A stretch of 64,000 bases of DNA from assembly GCF_007846085.1 (NCBI RefSeq), contig NZ_VOEJ01000003.1:459765-523764 (forward strand), in the 5' to 3' direction. The notes below the pieces were generated by a model. The model saw only the letters and a list, made by a program, of their open reading frames with translations, had not been told where the DNA came from and made no database searches. Positions 9,573 to 17,924 of this stretch are shown piece after piece. The position numbers and the translations under genes were made by a program. Position 1 is the stretch's first letter; every line of letters starts with the position of its first letter. Origin of the DNA: Mucilaginibacter pallidiroseus. GTDB taxonomy: Bacteria; Bacteroidota; Bacteroidia; Sphingobacteriales; Sphingobacteriaceae.

Positions 9573-9726
9573 GAAACAAATATATCGCTATGATGTATTT
9601 GTACAATATACACCAAGTAATAAAATGGTCATTATCATTTAAATGTGTTAGCTAAACTCACTTTGTCTGACCATTTTTTAGATATCGTCAATAGTATGAC
9701 AATCCAATAACAATAAGCTGTTTTTC

Positions 9727-9750
9727 TAATCAATCGTTTGATTAACTTTG
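9727..9750 (+). promoter_or_regulatory. Promoter and TetR-type operator of the efflux operon
   Basis: An inverted repeat TAATCAA-TCGT-TTGATTA (9727-9744) abuts and overlaps a -7 element TAACTTTG (9743-9750), an exact match to the Bacteroidota TAnnTTTG. No clear -33 TTG is seen. The ATG of the TetR gene follows 16 bases later. A palindrome on top of the promoter of a tetR-led operon is the classical place for autorepression; the match between this TetR and this site is inferred. Confidence 0.7.
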
Positions 9751-9766
9751 TGCCCGACAAAAAGCA

Positions 9767-10414
9767 ATGGAAAAAGAAAAAACTGATAAGAAAGACCATA
9801 TCCTTGACGTGGCTGAAAAAGTTTTTGCTGAGTTGGGATATGATGGCGCATCAACCCGTGTAATATCCGGAGAAGCGGGTGTAAACATGGCCATGCTCAA
9901 CTATTACTTTGGATCGAAAGAAGGTGTTTTCCTGGCCATTTTTGAACGCAGGATTGCATCTTTCCAGTCTACCTTATTAGGTATAGGTGCTGATGAAAGT
10001 AAAGACTCGTGGGAAAAGCTGAATAAATATGTGGAAAGTTATGTTGACCGTGTGATTAACAACAACTGTTTTCATGTAATGCTTAACCGCGAAATTTCCA
10101 AGTCAAAAAAAACAGACCTCACCGATAAGATTACGGATATCATCATGAAAAATGTAGCTGTTTTTCAACAAATTATAGCAGAAGGTATAGCAAGCGGCCA
10201 GTTTAACAATGACGTTGACGAAGCTTTATTAACGGCTACACTGTTTGGCACAAAAAACTATATGGTTAACACGCACCATATATCGAGCCGTGTAATAGGT
10301 TATGATGTAATGGATAGGAAAAACCAGGACGAACTACTTAAACCGCGCTTAAAAACCTATCTGAAAAAACTTTTAAAAGCTTATCTACAACCAGAAAATG
10401 ACAACAATAATTAA
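9767..10414 (+). CDS. TetR/AcrR family transcriptional regulator
   Basis: A 215-residue DNA-binding repressor. Residues 8-60 form the TetR helix-turn-helix: ILDVAEKVFAELGYDGASTR, then VISGEAGVNMAMLNYYFGSKEGVFLAIFERR. The C-terminal two thirds is an all-helical ligand domain with no recognisable specificity. It is the first gene of the efflux operon and overlaps the TolC-like gene by 17 bases, so it most likely senses a substrate of that pump and represses its own operon through the palindrome just upstream. Confidence 0.92.
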   Translation: MEKEKTDKKDHILDVAEKVFAELGYDGASTRVISGEAGVNMAMLNYYFGSKEGVFLAIFERRIASFQSTLLGIGADESKDSWEKLNKYVESYVDRVINNNCFHVMLNREISKSKKTDLTDKITDIIMKNVAVFQQIIAEGIASGQFNNDVDEALLTATLFGTKNYMVNTHHISSRVIGYDVMDRKNQDELLKPRLKTYLKKLLKAYLQPENDNNN

Positions 10415-11765
10415 TAGCCCCTTGAAAACTTACCTAAACAGTAAAGCTGTTAGGGTGACGGGTAGTTTTGCCATGCTTTTAATGGCACTGCTATTTACAG
10501 CTCACCCTGCATCGGCCCAGGAAAAAACGCTTACCCTGCAAGAAGCCATACAACTTGGCCTCGATAACAGTAAGGTGTTAAAACTTTCACAATCAAAAAT
10601 TGATCAGGCGGTATCACGCTACGAGCAAGCTAAAGACCGCTCGTTGCCTACAGCCAGCGCCAGTTTTGGCTACAACCGCGCTCAGATTCCCGCCAACGAG
10701 CTTAGGCTTGGCCAGGAAAGCATTAACCTGCCAACAAGCGCCAATGCTTACTTAGGCACACTATCTATAACCCAGCCGATTTTTGAAGGTGGTAAATTGC
10801 GTTACGCCCGCGAATCGACCAACTTGCTTACGCAGGTTGCCCGAATGGATGCTATAAGCGATAAAGACCAGATCACCTTTAACATCATCAATGCTTACTA
10901 TAACCTTTATAAAGTTTTACAAAGCAAAAAGGTGGTTGAGCAAAACCTTGCCACTATTGATGTACAAATAAAACAATCGCAACGCTTTTTTGACCAGGGT
11001 TTGGTTACCAAAAATGACGTGTTGCGTTTTCAACTGCAACGCTCAAACATCGAGCTTAACGGTATCGACCTGGAAAGCAACCGCAAGATCATCAACTACA
11101 ACATGAACATTTTGCTGGGCCTGCCCGAGAGTACCGAGCTTAATATTGCCCAGATTAATGAAGTGATACCTACGCTTGAGCCATTGGCTGCTTACCTGGA
11201 TTCGGCTGCAGCTCATCGCCCGGAATTAAAATCGCTTGATTTACGTGGTGAGGTTGCCGAAACTAATATTAAAAGCATTAAAGCTAACCTGTCGCCAACA
11301 TTGGCATTTGCAGGTAGCGCTTACTACGTGGGCATATCTGGCAACCCAATACCAAAAACTGGTAATTACATTACGCCAATATCATTAGGCCTTACCCTTG
11401 GCTGGAACTTTGGTAACCTTTGGACCAACAAGAACAAAGTAACAGAGGCACGTTTACAGCGTGAGGAGGTAACCATAAACAAAGGTATAACGGTTGATAA
11501 TATTAAAAACGAAGTTAACCAAAGCTACCAAAATTACAAGGCAGCTGTAAACAGGATTAACCTGCTGCAAACTTCAATTAACCAGGCCAACGAGAACAAC
11601 CGTATCCTGGAAAATAAATACCGCAGCAATATATCAACCGCTACAGACCGTGCCGATGCACAAACCTTGCTTTACCAGGCCGAAATTAACCTTGAGCTGG
11701 CAAAAGCAGATGCAGGACTCGCATATTATACCCTATTAAAATCAACAGGAAAACTTAACAAATAA
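10398..11765 (+). CDS. TolC family outer-membrane efflux protein
   Basis: A 455-residue outer-membrane factor. A signal peptide ends near residue 40 (HPASAQ), then EKTLTLQEAIQLGLDNSKVL begins the first TolC repeat, and two long helical hairpins separated by beta-strand segments (TPISLGLTLGWNFG) make up the rest, as in TolC and OprM. It should form the channel through the outer membrane for the HlyD and EmrB-like partners encoded next. It overlaps the repressor gene by 17 bases and precedes the HlyD gene by 18. Confidence 0.92.
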   Translation: MTTIINSPLKTYLNSKAVRVTGSFAMLLMALLFTAHPASAQEKTLTLQEAIQLGLDNSKVLKLSQSKIDQAVSRYEQAKDRSLPTASASFGYNRAQIPANELRLGQESINLPTSANAYLGTLSITQPIFEGGKLRYARESTNLLTQVARMDAISDKDQITFNIINAYYNLYKVLQSKKVVEQNLATIDVQIKQSQRFFDQGLVTKNDVLRFQLQRSNIELNGIDLESNRKIINYNMNILLGLPESTELNIAQINEVIPTLEPLAAYLDSAAAHRPELKSLDLRGEVAETNIKSIKANLSPTLAFAGSAYYVGISGNPIPKTGNYITPISLGLTLGWNFGNLWTNKNKVTEARLQREEVTINKGITVDNIKNEVNQSYQNYKAAVNRINLLQTSINQANENNRILENKYRSNISTATDRADAQTLLYQAEINLELAKADAGLAYYTLLKSTGKLNK

Positions 11766-11783
11766 TTACAATTATATAAAGCA

Positions 11784-12833
11784 ATGGCACAGCAAGAAAA
11801 CGAAGCCCCAAAAAAGAAAAGCAAAGTACTCCCGATTATATTAGGAGTGATCTTGATTGGCGGGATAATATTTGGTATTAAGGAATATATATACTTTAGC
11901 CATCACGTTGATACGGATGATGCGCAGATTGATGGCGATATAAGCCCGGTGGTAGCACGCGTTGGCGGTTATGTAGACTCGATCTTTTTTGAGGAGAATA
12001 CCCATGTCAATAAAGACCAGTTATTGGTTAAGATTGACGATCATGACTTAAAGATACGCCTTGAACAGGCCCAGGCGGCACAGGTTGGTGCAAGTGCAGG
12101 TATTAACGTAGGCCAATCACAAATTTCTACAACAGCTGCTAACTCATCAAGCGCTAAGGCGGAAGTTGCATCAGCAAAAGCCCGTTTGGATAAAGTACGT
12201 AAAGATTATGCTCGTTATGCTAACCTTGTGCAGGATGGATCTGTTACCCGCCAAGCGTTTGACCAGGCAAAGGCCGATTTGGAAGTTGCGCAGGCCAACT
12301 ACACTGCAGCGCAAGATCAATACAAAGCAGCTTTACAACAAGTAGCAACAAGCCGCAGCCAGTTAAAGGTAACAAACACCGGTGTAAACCAACGCCAGGT
12401 TGATATTGACTATGCAAAGCTGCAGCTATCATACAGCAACATTAAATCGCCTGCAAGTGGCTTGGCATCTAAAAAGAATGTGCAGGTTGGTCAGTTGGTA
12501 CAGGCTGGGCAAACACTTTTCTCGGTTGTGAATGATAACAGCATTTACATCACTGCCAACTTTAAAGAGACCCAGTTGGATAAGATAAAGAACGGACTTA
12601 AGGTTGACGTGGATGTTGACGCTTATCCTGATATGAAAATTGAGGGTACGGTTTATAACTTTTCGCCTGCAACCGGCGCGAAATTCTCATTACTGCCACC
12701 AGATAACGCTACCGGTAACTTTGTGAAAGTAGTACAACGTATTCCTGTTAAAATAAAAATTACAGGTAGCAAAGAAGATATCGCGAAACTACGCCCTGGT
12801 ATGAGCGTAAATGTTTCGGTAATTACTAAATAA
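11784..12833 (+). CDS. HlyD/EmrA family membrane fusion protein
   Basis: A 349-residue periplasmic adaptor anchored by one N-terminal helix (about 16-35). VDTDDAQIDGDISPVVARVG is the lipoyl half motif found in EmrA-type adaptors, followed by an Ala/Gln/Lys-rich coiled-coil hairpin (about 95-205), the second lipoyl half (IKSPASGLASKKNVQVGQLV) and a beta-barrel domain. It should bridge the inner-membrane MFS pump and the TolC-like channel. Gaps of 18 and 7 bases to its neighbours indicate co-transcription. Confidence 0.93.
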   Translation: MAQQENEAPKKKSKVLPIILGVILIGGIIFGIKEYIYFSHHVDTDDAQIDGDISPVVARVGGYVDSIFFEENTHVNKDQLLVKIDDHDLKIRLEQAQAAQVGASAGINVGQSQISTTAANSSSAKAEVASAKARLDKVRKDYARYANLVQDGSVTRQAFDQAKADLEVAQANYTAAQDQYKAALQQVATSRSQLKVTNTGVNQRQVDIDYAKLQLSYSNIKSPASGLASKKNVQVGQLVQAGQTLFSVVNDNSIYITANFKETQLDKIKNGLKVDVDVDAYPDMKIEGTVYNFSPATGAKFSLLPPDNATGNFVKVVQRIPVKIKITGSKEDIAKLRPGMSVNVSVITK

Positions 12834-12840
12834 AAAAATC

Positions 12841-14382
12841 ATGGCTGAAACAGGCTTTAAAAAGTGGATAATTACCATCACGGTAATCATGGCGTCGCTC
12901 CTGGAGCTGATCGACACGACTATCGTGAACGTGGCTATCCCGCACATACAAGGTAACCTGGGTGCCACCCTTGAAGATATAGCCTGGGTGGTTACAGGTT
13001 ATGCCGTGGCAAACGTTATTATCCTGCCCATGTCGGGCTGGTTGGGCGGGCGCTTTGGCCGTAAAAATTACTTCCTTACATCTATCATTGTATTTACCAT
13101 AGCCTCGTTCCTTTGCGGTAATGCAACCTCGCTTGATGAGCTTGTGATATTCCGTATTCTGCAGGGTATTGCAGGTGGTGGCTTGATATCAACAGGGCAA
13201 ACCATCCTGATCGAGACCTGGCCGCGCGAGCAAATTGGTACGGCAACTGCTTTGTTTGGTTTAGGTGCTGTAGTAGGCCCAACAGTAGGCCCAACCATTG
13301 GCGGCTGGATAACCGAAAACTACTCATGGCCCTGGATATTTTATGTAAACCTACCGGTAGGCGCGCTTGCTGCTTTCCTTACCTACACGTTTATAAATGA
13401 AACGCCCAAGGATACCAAAAAGCCGATTGACTGGTGGGGTATTGGCTTGCTTGCCCTGGCGGTAGGCAGTTTACAAACCATCCTTGAAAAAGGTGAGTCG
13501 GAAGACTGGTTTGCTAAAACTTACATCATTGTGTTAACAGTAACTGCCGTTTTAGGAACGCTATTATTCATTTGGCGCGAGTTGAGTACCGATCACCCTA
13601 TTGTGAACTTCAGCATTATGCGGCACCGGAGCTTTTCGGTGGGTATGTTTACATCCTTTATACTCGGTTTCGGGTTGTATGGATCGGTGTTCGTGTTCCC
13701 GGTGTTCTGCCAAAACTTATTAGGGTTTAACGCCCAGCAAACGGGCGAGCTATTGTTCCCGGGTGGTGTTTGTACCATTGTGATGATGCCCTTTATAGGC
13801 AAAATGCTTAACAAAGGTGTACCAGCGCAATTTATGGCTACGGGTGGTATGTTCTTATTCTTTGTATTTACCTGGATGCTGAGCAACTCTACCCTTGCCA
13901 CCGGTGAGAGGGATGTGTTGATACCATTGCTTATTCGTGGTGTGGGTATGGCGCTATTATTCGTTCCGTTAACAACGTTAGCGATGGCCGATCTGAAAGG
14001 CCCTGAAATTGGCCAGGGGTCGGGTTTGAACAACATGATGAGGCAACTGGGCGGATCGTTCGGTATTGCCGCGCTGACAACTATTATACACATCCGCCAG
14101 GGCTTTCACCGCAGTGTGCTGATAGAACATGTTAACCCATATAACAATGCTTTTAACGACAGGCTTAATATGCTTACCCATGCATTTATGGCCAAAGGTA
14201 AATCGATGCTTGATGCAACCCACATGGCATATGCAGCCATTGAGGGTACTGTAATAAGGCAAACCATGTTGCTTACCTATGATGACGCATACTGGATCTC
14301 TGGCCTGGTAATGCTTTTCTCGATACCGCTGCTTTACCTGCAGCCGTTTAAAAAGCTGAAGGCCGTTGCCGATGCTCACTAA
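12841..14382 (+). CDS. DHA2 (EmrB/QacA) family MFS drug efflux transporter
   Basis: A 513-residue inner-membrane protein with 14 helices. LLELIDTTIVNVAIPHIQ carries the DHA2 motif D1, WVVTGYAVANVIILPMSGWL and GGRFGRKNYF the MFS loop 2-3 motif, and GLGAVVGPTVGPTIGGWI motif C of drug/proton antiporters. With the HlyD and TolC-like proteins it forms an EmrAB-TolC-type tripartite pump that exports hydrophobic compounds using the proton gradient. It is the last gene of the operon and is followed by a strong hairpin. Confidence 0.94.
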   Translation: MAETGFKKWIITITVIMASLLELIDTTIVNVAIPHIQGNLGATLEDIAWVVTGYAVANVIILPMSGWLGGRFGRKNYFLTSIIVFTIASFLCGNATSLDELVIFRILQGIAGGGLISTGQTILIETWPREQIGTATALFGLGAVVGPTVGPTIGGWITENYSWPWIFYVNLPVGALAAFLTYTFINETPKDTKKPIDWWGIGLLALAVGSLQTILEKGESEDWFAKTYIIVLTVTAVLGTLLFIWRELSTDHPIVNFSIMRHRSFSVGMFTSFILGFGLYGSVFVFPVFCQNLLGFNAQQTGELLFPGGVCTIVMMPFIGKMLNKGVPAQFMATGGMFLFFVFTWMLSNSTLATGERDVLIPLLIRGVGMALLFVPLTTLAMADLKGPEIGQGSGLNNMMRQLGGSFGIAALTTIIHIRQGFHRSVLIEHVNPYNNAFNDRLNMLTHAFMAKGKSMLDATHMAYAAIEGTVIRQTMLLTYDDAYWISGLVMLFSIPLLYLQPFKKLKAVADAH

Positions 14383-14388
14383 AAAATA

Positions 14389-14421
14389 AAACCCATTCTG
14401 TTCTCGCAACAGAATGGGTTT
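14389..14421 (+). terminator. Terminator of the efflux operon
   Basis: A perfect 14-base-pair stem, AAACCCATTCTGTT and its complement, with loop CTCGC, starts six bases after the MFS stop. The downstream side has A-rich rather than T-rich sequence on the plus strand, but the stem is long and exactly placed. Confidence 0.75.
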
Positions 14422-14454
14422 ACCCAAAAAAATCAACAATTAAATTCTTAAACG

Positions 14455-14510
14455 CCCCCTGTAAGGACATTATACTTTGAAGCAGCTATAAGGTTTCAGG
14501 GGGTTTTATT
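14455..14510 (+). terminator. Possible second stem-loop between convergent genes
   Basis: CCCCCTG (14455-14461) pairs with CAGGGGG (14497-14503) across a 35-base loop and is followed by TTTTATT. It lies between the convergent MFS and AhpD-like genes. The long loop makes a terminator role uncertain. Confidence 0.35.
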
Positions 14511-14600
14511 AATCTAAAGCACTAAATTTAGCGGTTTTTGAGGGAGAATGCCAAATTTTATTTTACAAAATTTTGCACATAGCGAAAATATTTTTTGGAA

Positions 14601-15185
14601 TTAGAAAATTACTTTACCCGTTGCGGTAACTAATGATGCAATTCTTACCGCATCAAATATCCTTTCCTCGGTAGTTCCAAGCTTAATCAGCGAATCCTCG
14701 TGTGCATTTACGCACATCTCGCAACCGTTAACAGCTGATATAGCAAGGCTCATCAATTCAAAAAATTCTTTCCCGGTTACAGGTTTCATCATCAACTGCA
14801 TGCGTATGCGGGCCGGTATTTGTGTGTACTTTTCCTTTTGCGTAAAATGGCGGAAACGGTAAAACACATTGTTTGATGCTAGTAACGATGCGCAGCCAAC
14901 AGCCTCGGCTATGTCAGCATCTGTAGCGTCGGCCTCTTTTGCCTTTGCTATATAAAAGTTAATGAGTGCTGTATTATTATTGTTTACAGCAGTGCTTAGT
15001 CCAAGCAAGGCGCATTCTTTAGCGTTAATGTGCTCTGACGTAAGCGTGCTGGTAAAGTTTAATTTAAGGTCGCGCAGGTAGCGTGATTCGCCTGTTTCCA
15101 AAAGCGTTAGGCTGGCGTTGCGGTATGCGGTATCAAGGCCTACTGTTTGTAAAAGCTCTTGTATGGTTTCTGTACTTTCAGTCAT
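14601..15185 (-). CDS. AhpD-like carboxymuconolactone decarboxylase family protein
   Basis: A 194-residue all-helical protein of the CMD/AhpD fold. GCEMCVNAHEDSL has the redox pair Cys155-x-x-Cys158 and His162, the AhpD peroxidase/reductase signature. It lies 154 bases downstream of ahpC on the same strand, so it probably supplies reducing power to AhpC or acts as a weak peroxidase itself, as in mycobacterial AhpC/AhpD. The sequence is AhpD-like rather than a clear orthologue, so no gene symbol is given. Confidence 0.88.
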   Translation of the reverse strand: MTESTETIQELLQTVGLDTAYRNASLTLLETGESRYLRDLKLNFTSTLTSEHINAKECALLGLSTAVNNNNTALINFYIAKAKEADATDADIAEAVGCASLLASNNVFYRFRHFTQKEKYTQIPARIRMQLMMKPVTGKEFFELMSLAISAVNGCEMCVNAHEDSLIKLGTTEERIFDAVRIASLVTATGKVIF

Positions 15186-15222
15186 GTTTTAAATAAATGA
15201 TAGTTGAATTTGATGGTAAAAA

Positions 15223-15316
15223 ATTAACCACAAGGATTTCACAAAGTTTACAAAGCGGAATGGCGCAATTATGCAATTATCCGTTTTGCTGTAGCCCTGT
15301 GTTCTTTGTGGTTAAT
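15223..15316. repeat. 94-base palindromic intergenic element between ahpC and the ahpD-like gene
   Basis: ATTAACCACAA (15223-15233) and TTGTGGTTAAT (15306-15316) are exact inverted copies. The sequence just inside continues as CAAAG/CTTTG-rich text on both sides. The element fills most of the 154-base gap. It looks like a dispersed repeat rather than a simple terminator, because the loop is about 70 bases. Confidence 0.5.
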
Positions 15317-15339
15317 CAAATAAACCCTTACGGGTAAAA

Positions 15340-15885
15340 TTATACAGTTAAAGTTTCCTGGCCTTTTTCCCAGTTGCAAGGGCAAAGCTCGTCAGTTTGT
15401 AAACCATCCAGTACACGCAAAACTTCTTTAACGTTACGGCCAACGTTAAGGTCATTTACACATACCCAACGAATGATGCCTTGTGGGTCGATAATGAAAG
15501 TAGCACGGTAAGCAACTTTTTCATTTTCTTCAAGAATACCAAGATCTTCAGCTAATGTTTTTGAAGTATCAGCAAGCATCGGGAACTTAAGGTCGCGCAG
15601 GTCATCATGGTGTGTTCTCCATGCAGCGTGTACGAATTCAGAGTCGGTTGAAGCACCGATCAGGCGGGTTTCGCGGTCGCGGAATTCACCAAAGTTTTTG
15701 TTGAACTCAGCAATCTCGGTAGGGCAAACAAAAGTAAAGTCTTTTGGCCACCAGAACATTACGGTCCACACGTTGTCTTCGTTTACCAGGTAGTCTGAAG
15801 TTATGGTTTCAAACTCTTTACCTTTTTCAAGGCTAACAACTGCGGTTTTAGAAAATTGAGGAAATTTTTGTCCTATCGTTAACAT
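15340..15885 (-). CDS. ahpC: Peroxiredoxin, AhpC/TSA family
   Basis: A 181-residue typical 2-Cys peroxiredoxin that reduces hydrogen peroxide and organic hydroperoxides. FWWPKDFTFVCPTEIAEF holds the peroxidatic Cys54 with its Pro/Thr neighbours, and the C-terminal LCPCNWEKG holds the candidate resolving cysteines Cys168 and Cys170. The double CPC near the end differs from E. coli AhpC. No AhpF is next to it; the AhpD-like protein downstream is the likely electron donor (inference). The upstream region has a -7 box and an OxyR-like half-site pair. Confidence 0.92.
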   Translation of the reverse strand: MLTIGQKFPQFSKTAVVSLEKGKEFETITSDYLVNEDNVWTVMFWWPKDFTFVCPTEIAEFNKNFGEFRDRETRLIGASTDSEFVHAAWRTHHDDLRDLKFPMLADTSKTLAEDLGILEENEKVAYRATFIIDPQGIIRWVCVNDLNVGRNVKEVLRVLDGLQTDELCPCNWEKGQETLTV

Positions 15886-15913
15886 AATGCTTGTTTTGTT
15901 AAAATTTATGCAA

Positions 15914-15979
15914 CAAATATAGCTTTAATTAACGGCAGAGCACCATTGTAAATATTGATAGGGTATAGACAAAAGCTAT
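15914..15979 (-). promoter_or_regulatory. ahpC promoter with OxyR-like site
   Basis: On the minus strand TATATTTG (15914-15921) fits the TAnnTTTG -7 element; no -33 TTG is present at the right spacing, as expected for an activator-dependent promoter. ATAG-ACAAAAG-CTAT (15965-15979) is an exact ATAG-N7-CTAT, the core of the E. coli OxyR recognition pattern, centred some 55 bases upstream of the -7. OxyR is encoded at 59299-60234. Confidence 0.55.
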
Positions 15980-16014
15980 TTATTCTGTCAAAGATATTAT
16001 TAGGAGCTATTTAA

Positions 16015-16050
16015 ATTAGGGCGGCTACAAATTATTGCAGTCGCCCTAAT
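16015..16050 (-). terminator. Terminator of the gapN-type gene
   Basis: ATTAGGGCGGCT pairs with AGTCGCCCTAAT (12 pairs, one G-T) around a 12-base loop, five bases after the aldehyde dehydrogenase stop on the minus strand. It separates that gene from the ahpC promoter. Confidence 0.7.
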
Positions 16051-16055
16051 TATTT

Positions 16056-17684
16056 TTATAAGATAAACTTCGTACTTAAAAAATTGGAATCGTTATCATT
16101 CACAATTTCATTGATGAGTGTTTTGTTTTGCTCATTTAATTTACCTGCTACCAAAGAGCGGAGCGAGAATGCACGCAAAGCGTCATGAACTGACAGGGTA
16201 CCTTCTGCACTATCTTTACGGCCGGTGAACGGGAAAACATCCGGCCCGCGCTGGCACTGTGTATTGATGTTTACACGGCTTACAAGGTTCACAAAAGGGT
16301 CTATCAGTGATGACACCTCTTTAGCATCGTTACTAAAAATACTCACCTGCATACCATGCGGAGAATTGATTTGGTAAGCTATCGGCTCCTCTATCGACTC
16401 GTACGGAACCACAGGAATTACAGGCCCGAACTGTTCCTCGTGATAAAGTCTCATTCCCTCGTTTACAGGATAAACCACCGCCGGGAAAACAAATGAACCA
16501 GAGGTGATACCTCCATGCGGATTTATCACTTTGGCACCGCCTGCTGCAGCGTCATCAATAACTTCCTTCAAATAATCAGGCTTGTGTGGCTCGGGTAGCG
16601 GGGTGAGTTTTACGCCGTCCGTCCACGGCAGCCCGGGTTTCAGCGCTTCAACTGCTGCGCTTAGCTGCCTGGTGAATTCTTCGGCAACGTCTTTATGTAC
16701 AAATATGATTTTGATGGCCGTACAACGCTGCCCGTTAAAAGATAATGCACCCAATAAACACTCGCTTACTGCAAGCCCGATATCAGCATGCTTAGTAACT
16801 ATGGCGGCATTTTTTGCGTCCAGGCTTAAAACAGCGCGTAGGCGGTTTACCTTCGGGTGGCGTTTTTTAAGGTCATTTGCTACTTTGCTGCTGCCAATAA
16901 ATGCCAGCACGTTTATTTTACCGGTAGCCATAAGACCGGGCGTTACTACTGCCCCACGGCCATAAACGGTATTGACCACACCTTTTGGAAAAGCGTCTTT
17001 AAATGCTTCCAGCAAAGGGTAGTGTAAAAGCGTACCGTGTTTAGGTGGTTTAAAAAGCACCGTGTTGCCCATTATCAAGGCCGGTATCAGTGTGGTAAAG
17101 GTTTCGTTAAGCGGGTAGTTGAATGGCCCCATGCAAAGCACCACCCCAAGCGGCGAGCGGCGAATTTGGGCAACAAGCCCCTCGGCCATTTCAAACCTTG
17201 ATGATTGCCTGTCGATATCCTTAAGCGCATCAATGGTTGCATTAATGTACTCGATAGTGCGGTCAAACTCCTTTATCGAGTCGGCGTATGATTTGCCTAT
17301 TTCCCACATCAGCAGTTTTACAACAAGCGTGCGCTGTTCGCTCATTTTGTAAACAAACCGCTCCATGCATTTAATGCGGCCGGCTACGCTCATGGTTGGC
17401 CACTCGCCACGGCCGTTGTCATAAGCCTGCAGCGCAGCTTCCATGGCTTCGGTTGCTTCCGTTTCGGTACATACGGGGTAGGTGCCAATCAACTTGCGTT
17501 GCAAGCTGCCATCTGCGGCAGGTATCATAACAGGCGAGTATACCTCGCTTACCTCGCCATTCCAGGGTCGCATTTCGCCATTTACCAGGTATTCGCGCTG
17601 ATGGATCTCATCCACCCGGTGTTGCTCGGGTATTTGGTCCTCCGTAACGAACATGGCCTGCAGCTGTTCTTTAAAGTTTTCCAT
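16056..17684 (-). CDS. NADP-dependent glyceraldehyde-3-phosphate dehydrogenase-like aldehyde dehydrogenase
   Basis: A 542-residue aldehyde dehydrogenase that in this subgroup oxidises glyceraldehyde-3-phosphate directly to 3-phosphoglycerate, making NADPH. PFNYPLNETFTTLIPALIMG and KPPKHG are the NADP-binding segments and FNGQRCTAIK carries the catalytic Cys321. The position of the usual general-base glutamate (ELGGK in most members) reads SLDAK here, with Ser287. The protein is about 60 residues longer than classic GapN, with a longer N-terminus. It appears to be a single-gene transcript bounded by hairpins. Substrate is by family resemblance only. Confidence 0.8.
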   Translation of the reverse strand: MENFKEQLQAMFVTEDQIPEQHRVDEIHQREYLVNGEMRPWNGEVSEVYSPVMIPAADGSLQRKLIGTYPVCTETEATEAMEAALQAYDNGRGEWPTMSVAGRIKCMERFVYKMSEQRTLVVKLLMWEIGKSYADSIKEFDRTIEYINATIDALKDIDRQSSRFEMAEGLVAQIRRSPLGVVLCMGPFNYPLNETFTTLIPALIMGNTVLFKPPKHGTLLHYPLLEAFKDAFPKGVVNTVYGRGAVVTPGLMATGKINVLAFIGSSKVANDLKKRHPKVNRLRAVLSLDAKNAAIVTKHADIGLAVSECLLGALSFNGQRCTAIKIIFVHKDVAEEFTRQLSAAVEALKPGLPWTDGVKLTPLPEPHKPDYLKEVIDDAAAGGAKVINPHGGITSGSFVFPAVVYPVNEGMRLYHEEQFGPVIPVVPYESIEEPIAYQINSPHGMQVSIFSNDAKEVSSLIDPFVNLVSRVNINTQCQRGPDVFPFTGRKDSAEGTLSVHDALRAFSLRSLVAGKLNEQNKTLINEIVNDNDSNFLSTKFIL

Positions 17685-17870
17685 TTTTAAGGGTCTTAAA
17701 TTTTAATTTGATTTATGATCCGAACTGTTTAGATGTAGCCTCTAATTTAGCCCGATTACCTTAATTAACCCAAATAATAGTATCATGGTTGCGTATTTTT
17801 TATTTGCAAATCACCTGTTGGGTTGTAAAGGTGCCAACACAGCATGTTGAGCACAAAAATTAATTTAAAT

Positions 17871-17908
17871 AAAATAGGGCCGGCTGCTTATGCAACCGGC
17901 CCTATTTT
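17871..17908 (-). terminator. Terminator of the redoxin gene
   Basis: AAAATAGGGCCGG pairs perfectly with CCGGCCCTATTTT (13 pairs) around 12 bases, 16 bases after the redoxin stop. The A/T flanks allow termination in both directions. Confidence 0.8.
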
Positions 17909-17924
17909 GTAAATCAAGTGTTAG

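Noticed and set aside
13593..14439. Two long minus-strand frames under the MFS gene
   Set aside because: Antisense to conserved membrane helices and crossing the terminator; no family resemblance.
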